The notes below the pieces were generated by a model. It saw only the letters and a program-made list of their open reading frames with translations, did no database searches and was not told where the DNA came from. A program made the translations under genes and the position numbers. DNA of 64,000 nt from Streptomyces sp. ADI95-17 (GTDB lineage: Bacteria > Actinomycetota > Actinomycetes > Streptomycetales > Streptomycetaceae): positions 1,144,082 through 1,208,081 of the forward strand of contig NZ_ML123045.1 of NCBI RefSeq assembly GCF_003846175.1. The letters run 5' to 3'. The stretch's first letter is position 1; each line of letters opens with the position of its first letter. Positions 1-9,457 of the stretch are shown here, piece after piece.

Positions 1-432
<432 letters not shown>

Positions 433-463
433 CCGTCGAACCGGCAGGCACCAAGATGTGAGC

Positions 464-505
464 ACGGGGCTCGAACCGCGCAACGCCGCGCCGTTCGGGC
501 CCCGT
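464..505 (+). terminator. Hairpin between gap and pgk (attenuator or processing site)
   Basis: Two 13-base arms at 464-476 and 493-505 pair with one G-U wobble around a 16-base loop that is itself GC-rich. No T-run follows. It sits between the gap stop and the pgk ribosome site, so it may lower read-through into pgk or protect the gap message. The hairpin is seen; its function is inferred. Confidence 0.5.
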
Positions 506-540
506 CGCATGCTCTCCCGCCCTCCAAGGAGTCCAGCAAG

Positions 541-1752
541 ATGAAGACGATCGACGAACTGATCGCCGAAGGGGTCACCGGCAAGCGCGTATTCGTCCGC
601 GCCGACCTCAACGTGCCGCTCAGCGGCACCACCATCACCGACGACGGCCGGATCCGCGCCGTCCAGCCGACCGTGGAGAAGCTCGTCGCGGCCGGCGCGC
701 GGGTCGTCGTCGCCTCGCACCTGGGCCGCCCCAAGGGCGCTCCGGACCCCGCCTTCTCCCTGGCGCCCGCCGCCGCCCGCCTCGGTGAACTCATCGGCGC
801 CGACGTGGCGTTCGCGACCGACACGGTCGGGGAGTCCGCCCGCGCCACGGTCGCCGGGCTCGGTGACGGCCAGGTCGCCGTCCTGGAGAACCTCCGCTTC
901 AACCCCGGCGAGACGTCCAAGGACGACGCCGAGCGCGGCGCGTTCGCCGACCAGCTGGCCGAGCTCGCCGACCTGTACGTGGGGGACGGCTTCGGCGCCG
1001 TGCACCGCAAGCACGCCTCGGTCTTCGACCTCCCGGCCCGGCTGCCGCACGCCGCCGGTGACCTGATCGCCACCGAGGTCGGCGTCCTGAAGAAGCTCAC
1101 CGAGAACGTCGAGCGTCCCTACGCCGTGGTGCTCGGCGGCTCCAAGGTCTCCGACAAGCTCGGCGTCATCGACCACCTCCTGGAGCGCGCCGACCGCATC
1201 CTGATCGGCGGCGGCATGGCGTACACCTTCCTCAAGGCCCAGGGCCACGAGGTCGGCAGCTCGCTGCTGCAGGAGGACCAGATCCCGGCGGTGCTGGAGT
1301 ACCTCAAGCGCGCCGAGGACAAGGGCGTGGAGTTCGTGCTCCCCGTCGACGTCGTGGTCTCCGAGACGTTCCCGGACCTCAAGGCCAAGGCCCCGACCGA
1401 GCACCGCACCGTGCCCGCGGACGCCATGCCGGCCGGCTTCATCGGCCTGGACAACGGCCCCGAGACCAACAAGCTGTACGCATCGAAGCTCGCCGACGCG
1501 GCCACCGTCTTCTGGAACGGCCCGATGGGCGTCTTCGAGCACCCCGACTACGCCGAGGGAACCCGGGCCGTCGCTCAGGCCCTCGTCGACTCCTCGGGCT
1601 TCAGCGTCGTCGGCGGTGGCGACTCCGCCGCGGCCGTCCGCACCCTGGGCTTCGACGAGAACGCATTCGGACACATCTCGACCGGTGGCGGTGCCAGCCT
1701 CGAATACCTCGAGGGCAAGACGCTTCCCGGCCTCGCCGCACTGGAGGACTGA
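541..1752 (+). CDS. pgk: Phosphoglycerate kinase
   Basis: Transfers the acyl phosphate of 1,3-bisphosphoglycerate to ADP in cytosolic glycolysis. The 403-residue product has the usual length and every family landmark in order: RADLNVP near residue 21, the LGRPKG phosphoglycerate site, [17 protein letters not shown] at the hinge, [18 protein letters not shown], and the nucleotide-site STGGGASLE near residue 382. An AAGGAG ribosome site lies about 9 bases before the ATG. tpiA starts only 6 bases after the stop, so pgk and tpiA are cotranscribed. Confidence 0.98.
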   Translation: MKTIDELIAEGVTGKRVFVRADLNVPLSGTTITDDGRIRAVQPTVEKLVAAGARVVVASHLGRPKGAPDPAFSLAPAAARLGELIGADVAFATDTVGESARATVAGLGDGQVAVLENLRFNPGETSKDDAERGAFADQLAELADLYVGDGFGAVHRKHASVFDLPARLPHAAGDLIATEVGVLKKLTENVERPYAVVLGGSKVSDKLGVIDHLLERADRILIGGGMAYTFLKAQGHEVGSSLLQEDQIPAVLEYLKRAEDKGVEFVLPVDVVVSETFPDLKAKAPTEHRTVPADAMPAGFIGLDNGPETNKLYASKLADAATVFWNGPMGVFEHPDYAEGTRAVAQALVDSSGFSVVGGGDSAAAVRTLGFDENAFGHISTGGGASLEYLEGKTLPGLAALED

Positions 1753-1758
1753 CCTTTC

Positions 1759-2535
1759 ATGACCACTCGTACCCCGCTGATGGCGGGCAACTGGAAGATG
1801 AACCTCAACCACCTTGAGGCCATCGCACACACCCAGAAGCTCGGCTTCGCACTGAGCGACAAGGACTACGACGCCGTGGAGGTCGCCGTCCTGCCGCCCT
1901 TCACCGACCTGCGCTCCGTGCAGACCCTGGTCGAGGGCGACAAGCTGAAGATCAAGTACGGCGCCCAGGACATCTCGGCGCACGACTCCGGCGCGTACAC
2001 CGGTGAGATCTCCGGCCCGATGCTGACCAAGCTGCGCTGCACCTACGTCGCCGTCGGCCACAGCGAGCGCCGTCAGTACCACGGTGAGACCGACGAGATC
2101 TGCAACGCCAAGGTGAAGGCCGCGTACAAGCACGGCCTGACCCCGATCCTCTGCATCGGCGAGGGGCTGGACGTCCGCAAGGCCGGTGACCAGGTCTCCT
2201 ACACCCTCGCGCAGCTCGACGGCGGTCTGAAGGACGTCCCGGCCGAGCAGGCCGAATCCATCGTGATCGCGTACGAGCCGGTCTGGGCCATCGGCACCGG
2301 CGAGGTCGCCACCCCCGAGGACGCCCAGGAGGTCTGCGGTGCGATCCGCGGCCGGCTGGCCGAGCTGTACTCGCAGGAGCTGGCCGACGGCGTCCGCATC
2401 CAGTACGGCGGCTCGGTGAAGTCCGGCAATGTCGCCGCGATCATGGCGCAGCCCGACGTGGACGGCGCACTGGTCGGCGGCGCCGCGCTGGACGCCGACG
2501 AGTTCGTCAAGATCGTCCGCTTCCGCGACCAGTGA
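1759..2535 (+). CDS. tpiA: Triosephosphate isomerase
   Basis: Interconverts dihydroxyacetone phosphate and glyceraldehyde-3-phosphate. The 258-residue TIM barrel shows MAGNWKMN at residues 8-15 with the active-site Lys, AVGHSERR with the electrophilic His, [11 protein letters not shown] with the catalytic Glu and following flexible loop 6, and the phosphate-binding YGGSVKSGN and GGAAL segments. Its length is typical. It follows pgk by 6 bases and is closed by a strong hairpin with a T-run before secG. Confidence 0.98.
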   Translation: MTTRTPLMAGNWKMNLNHLEAIAHTQKLGFALSDKDYDAVEVAVLPPFTDLRSVQTLVEGDKLKIKYGAQDISAHDSGAYTGEISGPMLTKLRCTYVAVGHSERRQYHGETDEICNAKVKAAYKHGLTPILCIGEGLDVRKAGDQVSYTLAQLDGGLKDVPAEQAESIVIAYEPVWAIGTGEVATPEDAQEVCGAIRGRLAELYSQELADGVRIQYGGSVKSGNVAAIMAQPDVDGALVGGAALDADEFVKIVRFRDQ

Positions 2536-2567
2536 GTATGCGGTAGCGCGGATCCGTCGTACCCTTG

Positions 2568-2606
2568 CGGGGGCCGCGGAGGGTGTAGCCTCCCGGCCCC
2601 CGTTTT
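2568..2606 (+). terminator. Rho-independent terminator after tpiA
   Basis: The arms 2568-2582 and 2589-2602 form 14 base pairs with a single bulged C at 2577 and a 6-base loop. TTTT follows at 2603-2606. This is a textbook intrinsic terminator separating the glycolytic transcription unit from secG. Confidence 0.85.
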
Positions 2607-2650
2607 CAGCACATGCAGTCCAGAGGAATTCCGGAAAGTAGGGACCAGCC

Positions 2651-2887
2651 GTGATTTTGGCGTTCGAGATCGCCCTGATCGTCTTCAGCCTGCTGCTGAT
2701 GCTGCTGGTGCTGATGCACAAGGGAAAGGGCGGCGGCCTCTCCGACATGTTCGGTGGCGGCATGCAGTCGTCGGTCGGCGGCTCCTCGGTCGCCGAGCGC
2801 AACCTCGACCGGATCACCGTGGTCGTCGGTCTGGCATGGTTCGCGTGCATTGTTGTGCTTGGTCTGCTGATCAAGCTGGACAACTGA
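2651..2887 (+). CDS. secG: Preprotein translocase subunit SecG
   Basis: Small integral membrane subunit of the SecYEG protein-conducting channel that assists protein translocation. The 78-residue protein has two hydrophobic segments, about residues 3-22 and 51-73. They are separated by the glycine-rich loop HKGKGGGLSDMFGGG typical of SecG. The GTG start is preceded by a weak purine-rich site, and no better start exists. Its place immediately after tpiA is conserved in Streptomyces and other bacteria. Confidence 0.95.
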   Translation: MILAFEIALIVFSLLLMLLVLMHKGKGGGLSDMFGGGMQSSVGGSSVAERNLDRITVVVGLAWFACIVVLGLLIKLDN

Positions 2888-2928
2888 CCCGTCGTACGCG
2901 ATTCCCGGTGACGGTGTAACTCCTTTCA

Positions 2929-2957
2929 CTGGACGCGCGTTGGGCCTTACGTAGACT
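2929..2957 (+). promoter_or_regulatory. Candidate promoter of the RbpA-family gene
   Basis: CTGGAC at 2929-2934 and TAGACT at 2952-2957 are separated by 17 bases, about 40 bases before the GTG start. The -10 agrees with the Streptomyces TAGRRT preference while the -35 is only partial. No SigR-type GGAAT/GTT pair was found. Confidence 0.4.
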
Positions 2958-2996
2958 GGGGCATCTTCGAGCACCATCACGCAGGGAGTTACGACC

Positions 2997-3332
2997 GTGG
3001 CAAGTGGCAACGCGATCCGGGGAAGCCGGGTCGGAGCGGGGCCGATGGGGGAGGCCGAGCGCGGCGAGTCCGCGCCGCGTCTCCGCATCTCCTTCTGGTG
3101 CTCGAACGGGCACGAGACGCAGCCGAGCTTCGCCAGTGACGCGCAGGTACCGGAGACCTGGGACTGCCCGCGCTGCGGCTTCCCGGCCGGCCAGGACCGG
3201 GACAGCCCGCCGGACCCGCCGCGCACCGAGCCGTACAAGACGCACCTCGCGTACGTACGCGAGCGGCGCAGCGACGCGGACGGCGAGGCCATTCTCGCCG
3301 AGGCGCTGGCGAAACTCCGGGGAGAAATCTAG
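2997..3332 (+). CDS. rbpB: RbpA-family RNA polymerase-binding protein (probable RbpB paralogue)
   Basis: RbpA proteins bind the primary sigma factor and RNA polymerase and stabilise the open complex in actinobacteria. This 111-residue copy has the zinc-ribbon core from about residue 34 to 62, with CSNGH followed by CPRCG. A short linker and a C-terminal helix with YVRERR then match the sigma-interaction region. It differs clearly in sequence from the S. coelicolor RbpA that I remember, which starts MSERALRG and is about 124 residues. I therefore read it as the RbpB paralogue, which lies next to pgi in Streptomyces. The GTG start has a GGGAG site 8 bases upstream. The family is sure; the RbpB assignment is from memory. 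Confidence 0.85.
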   Translation: MASGNAIRGSRVGAGPMGEAERGESAPRLRISFWCSNGHETQPSFASDAQVPETWDCPRCGFPAGQDRDSPPDPPRTEPYKTHLAYVRERRSDADGEAILAEALAKLRGEI

Positions 3333-3339
3333 AAGTTCA

Positions 3340-3378
3340 CCGGCCGGGCACCCACAGGGTGTCCGGCCGGACTGCTTT
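3340..3378 (+). terminator. Terminator after the RbpA-family gene
   Basis: Arms 3340-3353 and 3357-3370 pair over 14 bases with one G-U, closed by a 3-base loop. A TTTT run follows at 3375-3378. It isolates the gene from pgi. Confidence 0.85.
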
Positions 3379-3482
3379 TGCGTGCCGCCCCTCTCCATTG
3401 CCGCGTCGGCCCTTCTGATCAATTAGGTTGGAGGTGCAGCGGGGCATCTGCAGGCACGAGAAGAATTGGGCTGATATCCGGG

Positions 3483-5135
3483 ATGAACACACGAAGCCGA
3501 ACCAGGCTCAACCAGACGCCCGAGTGGACCGCTCTGGGCAAGCACCGCGAGCAGTTCGGGACGACCCATCTGCGGCAGCTCTTCGCGGACGATCCGGAGC
3601 GCGGCACCGGATACACCCTCCGGGTCGGCGATCTGTACGTCGACTACTCCAAGCACCTGGTCACCGACGAGACGCTGCGGCTGCTGCGTGAGCTCGCCGC
3701 GGCCACCGGGGTGGCCGGGCTGCGGGACGCGATGTTCCGCGGCGAGAAGATCAACACCACCGAGGACCGCGCCGTTCTGCACACCGCGCTGCGTGCCCCG
3801 CGCGACGCGGTGATCGAGGTCGACGGCGAGAACGTGGTGCCGGGCGTGCACGCCGTGCTCGACCGGATGGCGGCGTTCTCCGACCGCGTCAGGTCGGGGG
3901 AGTGGACCGGCCACACCGGCAGGCGCATCAAGAACGTCGTCAACATCGGCATCGGCGGCTCCGACCTCGGCCCCGCCATGGCGTACGAGGTGCTGCGCTC
4001 CTTCACGGACCGCGACCTCACCGTCCGCTTCGTGTCGAACGTAGACGGCGCCGACCTCCACGAGGCGGTGCGCGATCTCGACCCGGCCGAGACGCTCTTC
4101 GTCGTCGCGTCGAAGACCTTCACCACGATCGAGACGATCACCAACGCCACCTCCGCGCGCAACTGGCTGCTGACCGGTCTGAAGGCCGGTCAGGAGGCGG
4201 TCGCCAAGCACTTCGTGGCGCTGTCCACGAATGCCGGGAAGGTCGCGGACTTCGGCATCGACACCGCCAACATGTTCGAGTTCTGGGACTGGGTCGGCGG
4301 CCGCTACTCCTACGACTCGGCCATCGGCCTCTCGCTGATGATCGCCATCGGCCCGGACCGGTTCCGCGAGATGCTCGACGGCTTCCACCTCGTCGACGAG
4401 CACTTCCGCACCGCCCCCGCCGAGGACAACGTCCCGATGCTGATGGGGCTGTTGGGTGTCTGGTACGGCGCGTTCTTCGACGCCCAGTCGCACGCGGTGC
4501 TCCCGTACAGCCACTATCTGTCCAAGTTCACCGCGTACTTGCAGCAGCTGGACATGGAGTCCAACGGCAAGTCCGTGGACCGGGAGGGCAATCCGGTCGA
4601 CTGGCAGACCGGACCGGTCGTCTGGGGCACCCCCGGCACCAACGGACAGCACGCCTACTACCAGCTGATCCACCAGGGCACCAAGATCATCCCGGCCGAC
4701 TTCATCGGCTTCGCCGAGCCGGTCGCCGACCTGCTGCCCGGCCTGGTCGCCCAGCACGATCTGCTGATGGCCAACTTCTTCGCCCAGACCCAGGCGCTGG
4801 CCTTCGGCAAGACGCCGGACGAGGTCCGGGCCGAGGGCGTCGCCGAGGAGCTGGTGCCGCACAAGACCTTCCGGGGCAACCACCCGACGACGACGATCCT
4901 CGCGGACCGGCTGACCCCGTCCGTCCTCGGCCAGCTGATCGCGCTGTACGAGCACAAGGTCTTCGTCCAGGGCGCCGTCTGGAACATCGACTCCTTCGAC
5001 CAGTGGGGCGTCGAGCTGGGCAAGGTCCTCGCCAAGAAGATCGAGCCGGTGCTCACCGACGGCGAGGGGGCCGAGCAGCTGGACAGCTCGACCGCCGCGC
5101 TGGTGCGGGCCTACCGCTCCCGCCGGGGGCGCTGA
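3483..5135 (+). CDS. pgi: Glucose-6-phosphate isomerase
   Basis: Interconverts glucose-6-phosphate and fructose-6-phosphate, linking glycolysis to the pentose phosphate genes on the other side of this block. The 550-residue protein carries [11 protein letters not shown] (sugar phosphate site), [11 protein letters not shown], the [15 protein letters not shown] region with the catalytic acid, the FRGNHPTT stretch and the C-terminal family signature ending QWGVELGK. The frame is open further upstream, but ATG 3483 gives the usual Streptomyces N-terminus MNTRSRTRL and normal length; only a weak ribosome site precedes it. Confidence 0.96.
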   Translation: MNTRSRTRLNQTPEWTALGKHREQFGTTHLRQLFADDPERGTGYTLRVGDLYVDYSKHLVTDETLRLLRELAAATGVAGLRDAMFRGEKINTTEDRAVLHTALRAPRDAVIEVDGENVVPGVHAVLDRMAAFSDRVRSGEWTGHTGRRIKNVVNIGIGGSDLGPAMAYEVLRSFTDRDLTVRFVSNVDGADLHEAVRDLDPAETLFVVASKTFTTIETITNATSARNWLLTGLKAGQEAVAKHFVALSTNAGKVADFGIDTANMFEFWDWVGGRYSYDSAIGLSLMIAIGPDRFREMLDGFHLVDEHFRTAPAEDNVPMLMGLLGVWYGAFFDAQSHAVLPYSHYLSKFTAYLQQLDMESNGKSVDREGNPVDWQTGPVVWGTPGTNGQHAYYQLIHQGTKIIPADFIGFAEPVADLLPGLVAQHDLLMANFFAQTQALAFGKTPDEVRAEGVAEELVPHKTFRGNHPTTTILADRLTPSVLGQLIALYEHKVFVQGAVWNIDSFDQWGVELGKVLAKKIEPVLTDGEGAEQLDSSTAALVRAYRSRRGR

Positions 5136-5139
5136 GCCG

Positions 5140-5643
5140 ATGACCACGGGGGAGGGGACGGTACGGCTGCGGCCGCCGAACAACACGCTGGACCCGAGGG
5201 CCGTCGGGTGGTGGCGGGCCCAGTGGCTGCTGCTGACCGCCGCCCCCGTGGTCGTCCTGGCCGTGCTGGGCGCGCTCATCGAGCCCGCCCGGTTCTGGCT
5301 GCTGCTGCCCGCCGCGATCCTCGCGGTCCTGGGCATCGGCTGTGCCGTCCTCCTCCCCGCGTGGTGGTTCCGCACCCACCGCTGGGAGGTCACCGACGAA
5401 GCGGTGTACGTCAGGACCGGGGTCTTCCGGCAGGAGTGGCGGATCGCCCCGATGTCCCGGATCCAGACCGTGGACACCGTGCGCGGACCGCTCGAACAGC
5501 TCTACCGGCTCGCCACGGTCACCGTGACCACCGCGTCGGCCAAGGGCGCGGTACGGATCGAGGGCCTCGACCACGAAACGGCGGCCGGGCTCGCCGAACG
5601 GCTGACCCGGATCACCCAGGACACCCCCGGGGACGCCACATGA
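5140..5643 (+). CDS. PH-domain (bPH2/DUF304, YdbS-like) membrane protein
   Basis: A 167-residue protein with two transmembrane helices at about residues 28-46 and 53-73. A bacterial PH (DUF304) domain follows, with WEVTDEAVYVRTGVF and the conserved RIQTVDTVRGPLEQ segment. In Bacillus, YdbS and YdbT form a pair needed for resistance to certain bacteriocins, and the pair here is arranged the same way (ATGA overlap with the next gene). It starts 4 bases after pgi. The biochemical role in Streptomyces is unknown. Confidence 0.8.
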   Translation: MTTGEGTVRLRPPNNTLDPRAVGWWRAQWLLLTAAPVVVLAVLGALIEPARFWLLLPAAILAVLGIGCAVLLPAWWFRTHRWEVTDEAVYVRTGVFRQEWRIAPMSRIQTVDTVRGPLEQLYRLATVTVTTASAKGAVRIEGLDHETAAGLAERLTRITQDTPGDAT

Positions 5644-7208
5644 GCCCCGAGGCGGCCGTCTCCCCCTCCCCGGACACCGGGGGCGGCCACGGCCCCGCCA
5701 CGGCCACCGCCGTCGACTGGCGGCGGCTGGACCGGCGCACGGTCCTCGTCAGCGCGCTCGTCACGGCCGGGGTGGCGGCCGGCGCCGCCGTCCCCACCAC
5801 GCTCGGCCTCTCCGGACGCTTCGGCTTCGGGGCCGCCGTCGCCTGGGTCCTGGCCGGCGCGGCCCTGCTGATCGGCTCCGCAGCCGTCGGCGACCACGTA
5901 CGGTGGCGCCGCACCCGCTACCGCATCGGCGCCGAACGGGTCGAGCTCCACACCGGGCTGCTCCTGGTCAAGAAGCGCTCACTGGCCCGGGAACGCATCC
6001 GCAGCGTCGACCTCACCGCCCACCTGCTGCAACGGGCACTCGGCCTGGTCACCGTCCGCATCGGCACCGGCGAGCACTCCGGCAACGACTCCACTCTGGA
6101 ACTCGACCCGGTCACCGTGGCCGAGGGCGAACGGCTCCGCCGCGAACTGCTGGAGCGTACGGCCACCGGAACCCCGGGCATCCACCGCGAGGGCGAGCTC
6201 GTCGCCCTCGACCCGCGCTGGATCCGCTACGCACCGGTCTCCTTCGTCGCCCCCGCGCTCGGCGGCGCGGCTGCCGGCGCGGTGATGCAGGTCAGCGACT
6301 GGTTCGGGGCACAGGGGCGGGTCATCGAGTGGGTCGGCGAGCGCTTCCGGGACACCTCACTGACCGCCATGATCGTGATCCTCGCCGTCGCCGCGGTGGC
6401 CGCCGGGGTCGTCGGCGCGCTCGGCCTGTGGGTCGAGATGTGGTGGAACTACCGGCTGGAGCGCGAACCGGGCGGCACCCTGCGCATCCGGCGCGGACTG
6501 CTGACCTCCCGGTCCGTCTCCATCGAGGAACGGCGACTGCGCGGGGTCGACCTCGTCGAACCGCTCGGCATCCGGACCTTCGGCGCCGCCCGGGTCGACG
6601 CGATCACCACCGGACTCGCCAAGGACGACGAGGAACAGCACGGCGACCACAACACCCTGCTGCCCGCCGCGCCCCGGCCCGTGGCCGACGCGGTGGCCGC
6701 CGACGTGCTGCGCGAGACGGTGTCCCCGACCGGCGCCCCGCTGACCGGGCACCCGCTCGCGGCCCGCGGCCGCAGGCTGCGCCGGGCGTACTGGGCCGTC
6801 CTGGTCCCGGTGGCGGTGCTGGCCCTCCTGGGCGCGCTGCTGACCCCCGTACTGCTCTGGACCGCGCTCGGCTGCGCCGTCGTGGGGCTGCCGGCCGGGG
6901 TGTTCCTGGCCAGGGACGCGTACCGCGGCCTGGGGCACACCGTCAGCGGCGACTACCTGGTGGTGCGGTCGGGCACGGTCCGGCGCTCGACCGCCGCGCT
7001 GGAGCGGGCCGGAGTCATCGGCTGGACGGTCGGCCAGACGTACTTCCAGCGACGGGCCGGGGTGCTGAGCGTCACCGCGACGACGGCCGCCGGAGCGGGC
7101 GCGTACACGGCGTACGACACGGATGCGAGCGAGGGCCTCGCCTTCGCCGCGGAGGCCGTGCCAGGCCTGCTGGAACCCTTCCTGGAGCGCGTCCCGCCCG
7201 CCGGGTGA
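5640..7208 (+). CDS. PH-domain (bPH2/DUF304, YdbT-like) membrane protein
   Basis: A 522-residue partner of the preceding gene, whose stop it overlaps by an ATGA. It has several transmembrane helices in pairs: around residues 36-84, then about 200-265, and again near 380-425. Each pair is followed by a DUF304-type domain. The first has ERVELHTGLLLVKKRSLARERIRSVDL, the second IRRGLLTSRSVSIEERRLRGVDL and the third a shorter VVRSGTVRRSTAALERAG. This triple array matches YdbT. It ends 7 bases before a convergent gene. Function is inferred only from the Bacillus pair. Confidence 0.78.
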   Translation: MSPEAAVSPSPDTGGGHGPATATAVDWRRLDRRTVLVSALVTAGVAAGAAVPTTLGLSGRFGFGAAVAWVLAGAALLIGSAAVGDHVRWRRTRYRIGAERVELHTGLLLVKKRSLARERIRSVDLTAHLLQRALGLVTVRIGTGEHSGNDSTLELDPVTVAEGERLRRELLERTATGTPGIHREGELVALDPRWIRYAPVSFVAPALGGAAAGAVMQVSDWFGAQGRVIEWVGERFRDTSLTAMIVILAVAAVAAGVVGALGLWVEMWWNYRLEREPGGTLRIRRGLLTSRSVSIEERRLRGVDLVEPLGIRTFGAARVDAITTGLAKDDEEQHGDHNTLLPAAPRPVADAVAADVLRETVSPTGAPLTGHPLAARGRRLRRAYWAVLVPVAVLALLGALLTPVLLWTALGCAVVGLPAGVFLARDAYRGLGHTVSGDYLVVRSGTVRRSTAALERAGVIGWTVGQTYFQRRAGVLSVTATTAAGAGAYTAYDTDASEGLAFAAEAVPGLLEPFLERVPPAG

Positions 7209-7215
7209 GCCCCGG

Positions 7216-7578
7216 TCAGCCGTGCGTGGTGTCGATGACGCAGAACCGGTTGCCCTCGGGGTCCGCCAGCACCACGAAGTCCGGGTCGTCCGGGTACAGG
7301 TCCCAGTCCACCCGCGCCGCGCCGAGCGCGATCAACCGGTCCACCTCGGCGTCCTGCTCCTCGGTGTACAGATCGAGGTGGACCCGGGGGACCTCCTGCA
7401 CGGGCGTACCGCTGAGGCCCAGCGCCAGGCCGACGCCGGGCCCCTCGGCCGGGACCAGCACCACCCAGTCGTCGTCCGTCGCCGGGTCACGCTCCACGTA
7501 GCCGAGCGCCGCCTTCCAGAACGCCGCCGCACGCCGTACGTCCGACGCGCCCAACACCACGGTTCCGATACGCGCCAT
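7216..7578 (-). CDS. VOC-family (glyoxalase/bleomycin-resistance fold) protein
   Basis: A 120-residue single-domain vicinal-oxygen-chelate protein. The N-terminal strand IGTVVLGASDVRRAAAFW and the C-terminal DPDFVVLADPEGNRFCVID are the classic halves of the fold, with the metal-ligand Glu in PEGNRF. Candidate ligand His lies in VPRVHLDLY. ATG 7578 was chosen because upstream in-frame codons do not fit the fold start. Substrate unknown; members include dioxygenases, glyoxalases and drug-binding proteins. Confidence 0.85.
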   Translation of the reverse strand: MARIGTVVLGASDVRRAAAFWKAALGYVERDPATDDDWVVLVPAEGPGVGLALGLSGTPVQEVPRVHLDLYTEEQDAEVDRLIALGAARVDWDLYPDDPDFVVLADPEGNRFCVIDTTHG

Positions 7579-7664
7579 GGCCCGAGTCTCGCACGCCTCC
7601 ACGCGACGGGCCCGGCCGCTCCGAGGAGCGAACCGGGCCCGTGTGCCACCGTGCTGACGACCCC

Positions 7665-8447
7665 TCAGGGGGAGGCCGGCGGATACAGCGCGCGCGGCAG
7701 CCGGGAGGCCGCCGCCGCGTCCAGCAGCCACAGGGTGCGGCCGCGGCCGTACGCACCGGCCGCCGGGGCCTGGATCTCCCCGGCACCCGAGAGCGCGATC
7801 TCCGCGGCCTCCGCCTTGTCCTCACCGGCGGCGAGCAGCCACACCTCGCGCGCCGCCCGGATCGCGGGCAGCGTGAGCGAGACGCGGGTGGGCGGCGGCT
7901 TGGGAGCGCCGTGCACACCGACGACGGTGCGCTCGGTCTCCCGTACCGCGGGCAGCTCCGGGAAGAGCGACGCGACATGGGTGTCCGGGCCGACGCCCAG
8001 CATCAGCACGTCGAAGGTCGGCACCGGGCCGTGGTCCTCGGGACCGGCCGCGGCGGCCAGTTCCTCGGCGTACGCGGCGGCCGCCGCGTCGGCGTCGTTG
8101 CCCCAGGGGCCGTCCGAGGCGGGCATCGCGTGCACCCGGGACGGGTCCAGCTCCACCGAGTCCAGCAGGGCCTCGCGGGCCTGCGTGACATTGCGCTCCG
8201 GATCGCCCTCGGGCAGGAACCGCTCGTCGCCCCACCACAGATCGAGCCGCGACCAGTCGATCGCGTCCCGGGCGGGCGCGGCGGCGAGCGCGGCCAGCAG
8301 GCCGTTGCCGTTGCGCCCGCCGGTGAGGACCACCGAGGCGTAGCCGCGTGCGGCCTGGGCGTCCACGATCCTCGTGATCAGCCGGGCCGCCGCGGCCTGC
8401 GCCATCAGCTCCTTGTCGCGGTGCACGACAAGCTGCGGAGCACTCAC
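7665..8447 (-). CDS. pgl: 6-phosphogluconolactonase
   Basis: Hydrolyses 6-phosphogluconolactone made by Zwf, the second step of the oxidative pentose phosphate pathway. The 260-residue SIS-fold protein shows VVLTGGRNGNG near residue 40, the WWGDERF active-site segment near residue 70, DVLMLGVGPDTHVASLFP and the TLTLPAI-type region VSLTLPAIRAA. The GTG start overlaps the opcA stop (GTGA). This makes it the last gene of the tkt-tal-zwf-opcA-pgl run on the minus strand. Confidence 0.96.
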   Translation of the reverse strand: MSAPQLVVHRDKELMAQAAAARLITRIVDAQAARGYASVVLTGGRNGNGLLAALAAAPARDAIDWSRLDLWWGDERFLPEGDPERNVTQAREALLDSVELDPSRVHAMPASDGPWGNDADAAAAAYAEELAAAAGPEDHGPVPTFDVLMLGVGPDTHVASLFPELPAVRETERTVVGVHGAPKPPPTRVSLTLPAIRAAREVWLLAAGEDKAEAAEIALSGAGEIQAPAAGAYGRGRTLWLLDAAAASRLPRALYPPASP

Positions 8448-9457
8448 TTCGACGCCGCCTTCTTGGCCGCGGTCTTCTTCGCGGCGGCCGGGGCGGTGTC
8501 CGCCGCGGGCTCGGCCGGCTTCGGTCGCGCATGTCCGGCGAGCTTCGCCACGCCGAACTTCACCGTCGCCGCGTAGGTGTTGTCCGGGTCCAGCCGGCGC
8601 AGCTCCTCGGCGAGCAGCTCGGCGGTGTCCCGCCGCTTGAGCGCCACCGCGCGGTCCGGCTGGCCCTGCATCGAGAGCGTGGCCAGCGAACCGTCGGGAC
8701 GGTCCAGGACGATGACGCCGTTCTTGGTCTCCATCCGCACGGCCGTCAGACCGGGACCGGCGGAGACGGTGCGCTCCACCGGCACCTTGAGCCGGTCCGC
8801 GAGCCACATGGCGAGCAGCTCGCAACTCGGGTTCTCCGACTCGCCCTCGACCGTCGCCGAGACGACCTGGGCGGACTGCTGGTCGAGCGAGGCCGCCAGC
8901 ATCGAGCGCCACGGCGTGATGCGGGTCCACGCCAGGTCGGTGTCGCCCGGGGTGTACGAGTCGGCGCGGACCGCCAGCTCCTCGCCCGGGTGCTCCGCCG
9001 AGTACGCGTCCGTGATCCGGCGCTGGGCGAGCGCGCCCAGCGGGTCCTTCGCCGGGTCGGCGGGGGCGTCCTCGGGCCACCAGACCACGACCGGGGCGTC
9101 CGGCAGCAGCAGCGGCAGGACCACCGACTGGGCATGGTTGACCAGCTCGCCGTGGAGACGCAGGACGACCGTCTCGCCGGTGCCCGCGTCGGAACCGACC
9201 CGCACCTCGGCGTCGAGCCGGGCGTCCCGGCGGCTGCGCGGCGAGCGGCTGACCCGCTTGATCACCGCGATGATCCGCGAGGGGTGCTCGCGCGAGGCGT
9301 CACCGGCCGACTTGAGCGCGTCGTACGCGTTCTCCTCGTCGGTGACGATGACCAGGGTGAGCACCATGCCGATGGCCGGGGTGCCGATGGCCCGGCGGGC
9401 CGAGACCAGCGCCTGGTTGATCTTGCTGGAAGTGGTCTCCGTGAGATCGATCTTCAT
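8444..9457 (-). CDS. opcA: Glucose-6-phosphate dehydrogenase assembly protein OpcA
   Basis: Actinobacterial and cyanobacterial partner needed for assembly or redox activation of Zwf. The 337-residue protein has the conserved N-terminal domain (TSSKINQALVSARRA), PVVVWWPEDAP near residue 126, DLAWTRITPWR near residue 176 and a C-terminal domain with DNTYAATVKFG. The last 25 or so residues form an Ala/Pro/Lys tail ending KKTAAKKAASK, resembling the basic tails of histone-like proteins. It overlaps zwf by ATGA and pgl by GTGA, so the three products are likely translationally coupled. Confidence 0.96.
   Translation of the reverse strand: MKIDLTETTSSKINQALVSARRAIGTPAIGMVLTLVIVTDEENAYDALKSAGDASREHPSRIIAVIKRVSRSPRSRRDARLDAEVRVGSDAGTGETVVLRLHGELVNHAQSVVLPLLLPDAPVVVWWPEDAPADPAKDPLGALAQRRITDAYSAEHPGEELAVRADSYTPGDTDLAWTRITPWRSMLAASLDQQSAQVVSATVEGESENPSCELLAMWLADRLKVPVERTVSAGPGLTAVRMETKNGVIVLDRPDGSLATLSMQGQPDRAVALKRRDTAELLAEELRRLDPDNTYAATVKFGVAKLAGHARPKPAEPAADTAPAAAKKTAAKKAASK

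Noticed and set aside
3423..5477. Long antisense open frame of 684 codons over pgi
   Set aside because: It mirrors the GC-rich third positions of pgi, has low-complexity Arg/Gly/Val composition and no recognisable motif; the same applies to other long antisense frames over zwf, tal, tkt, sufB, sufS and the nuclease gene.
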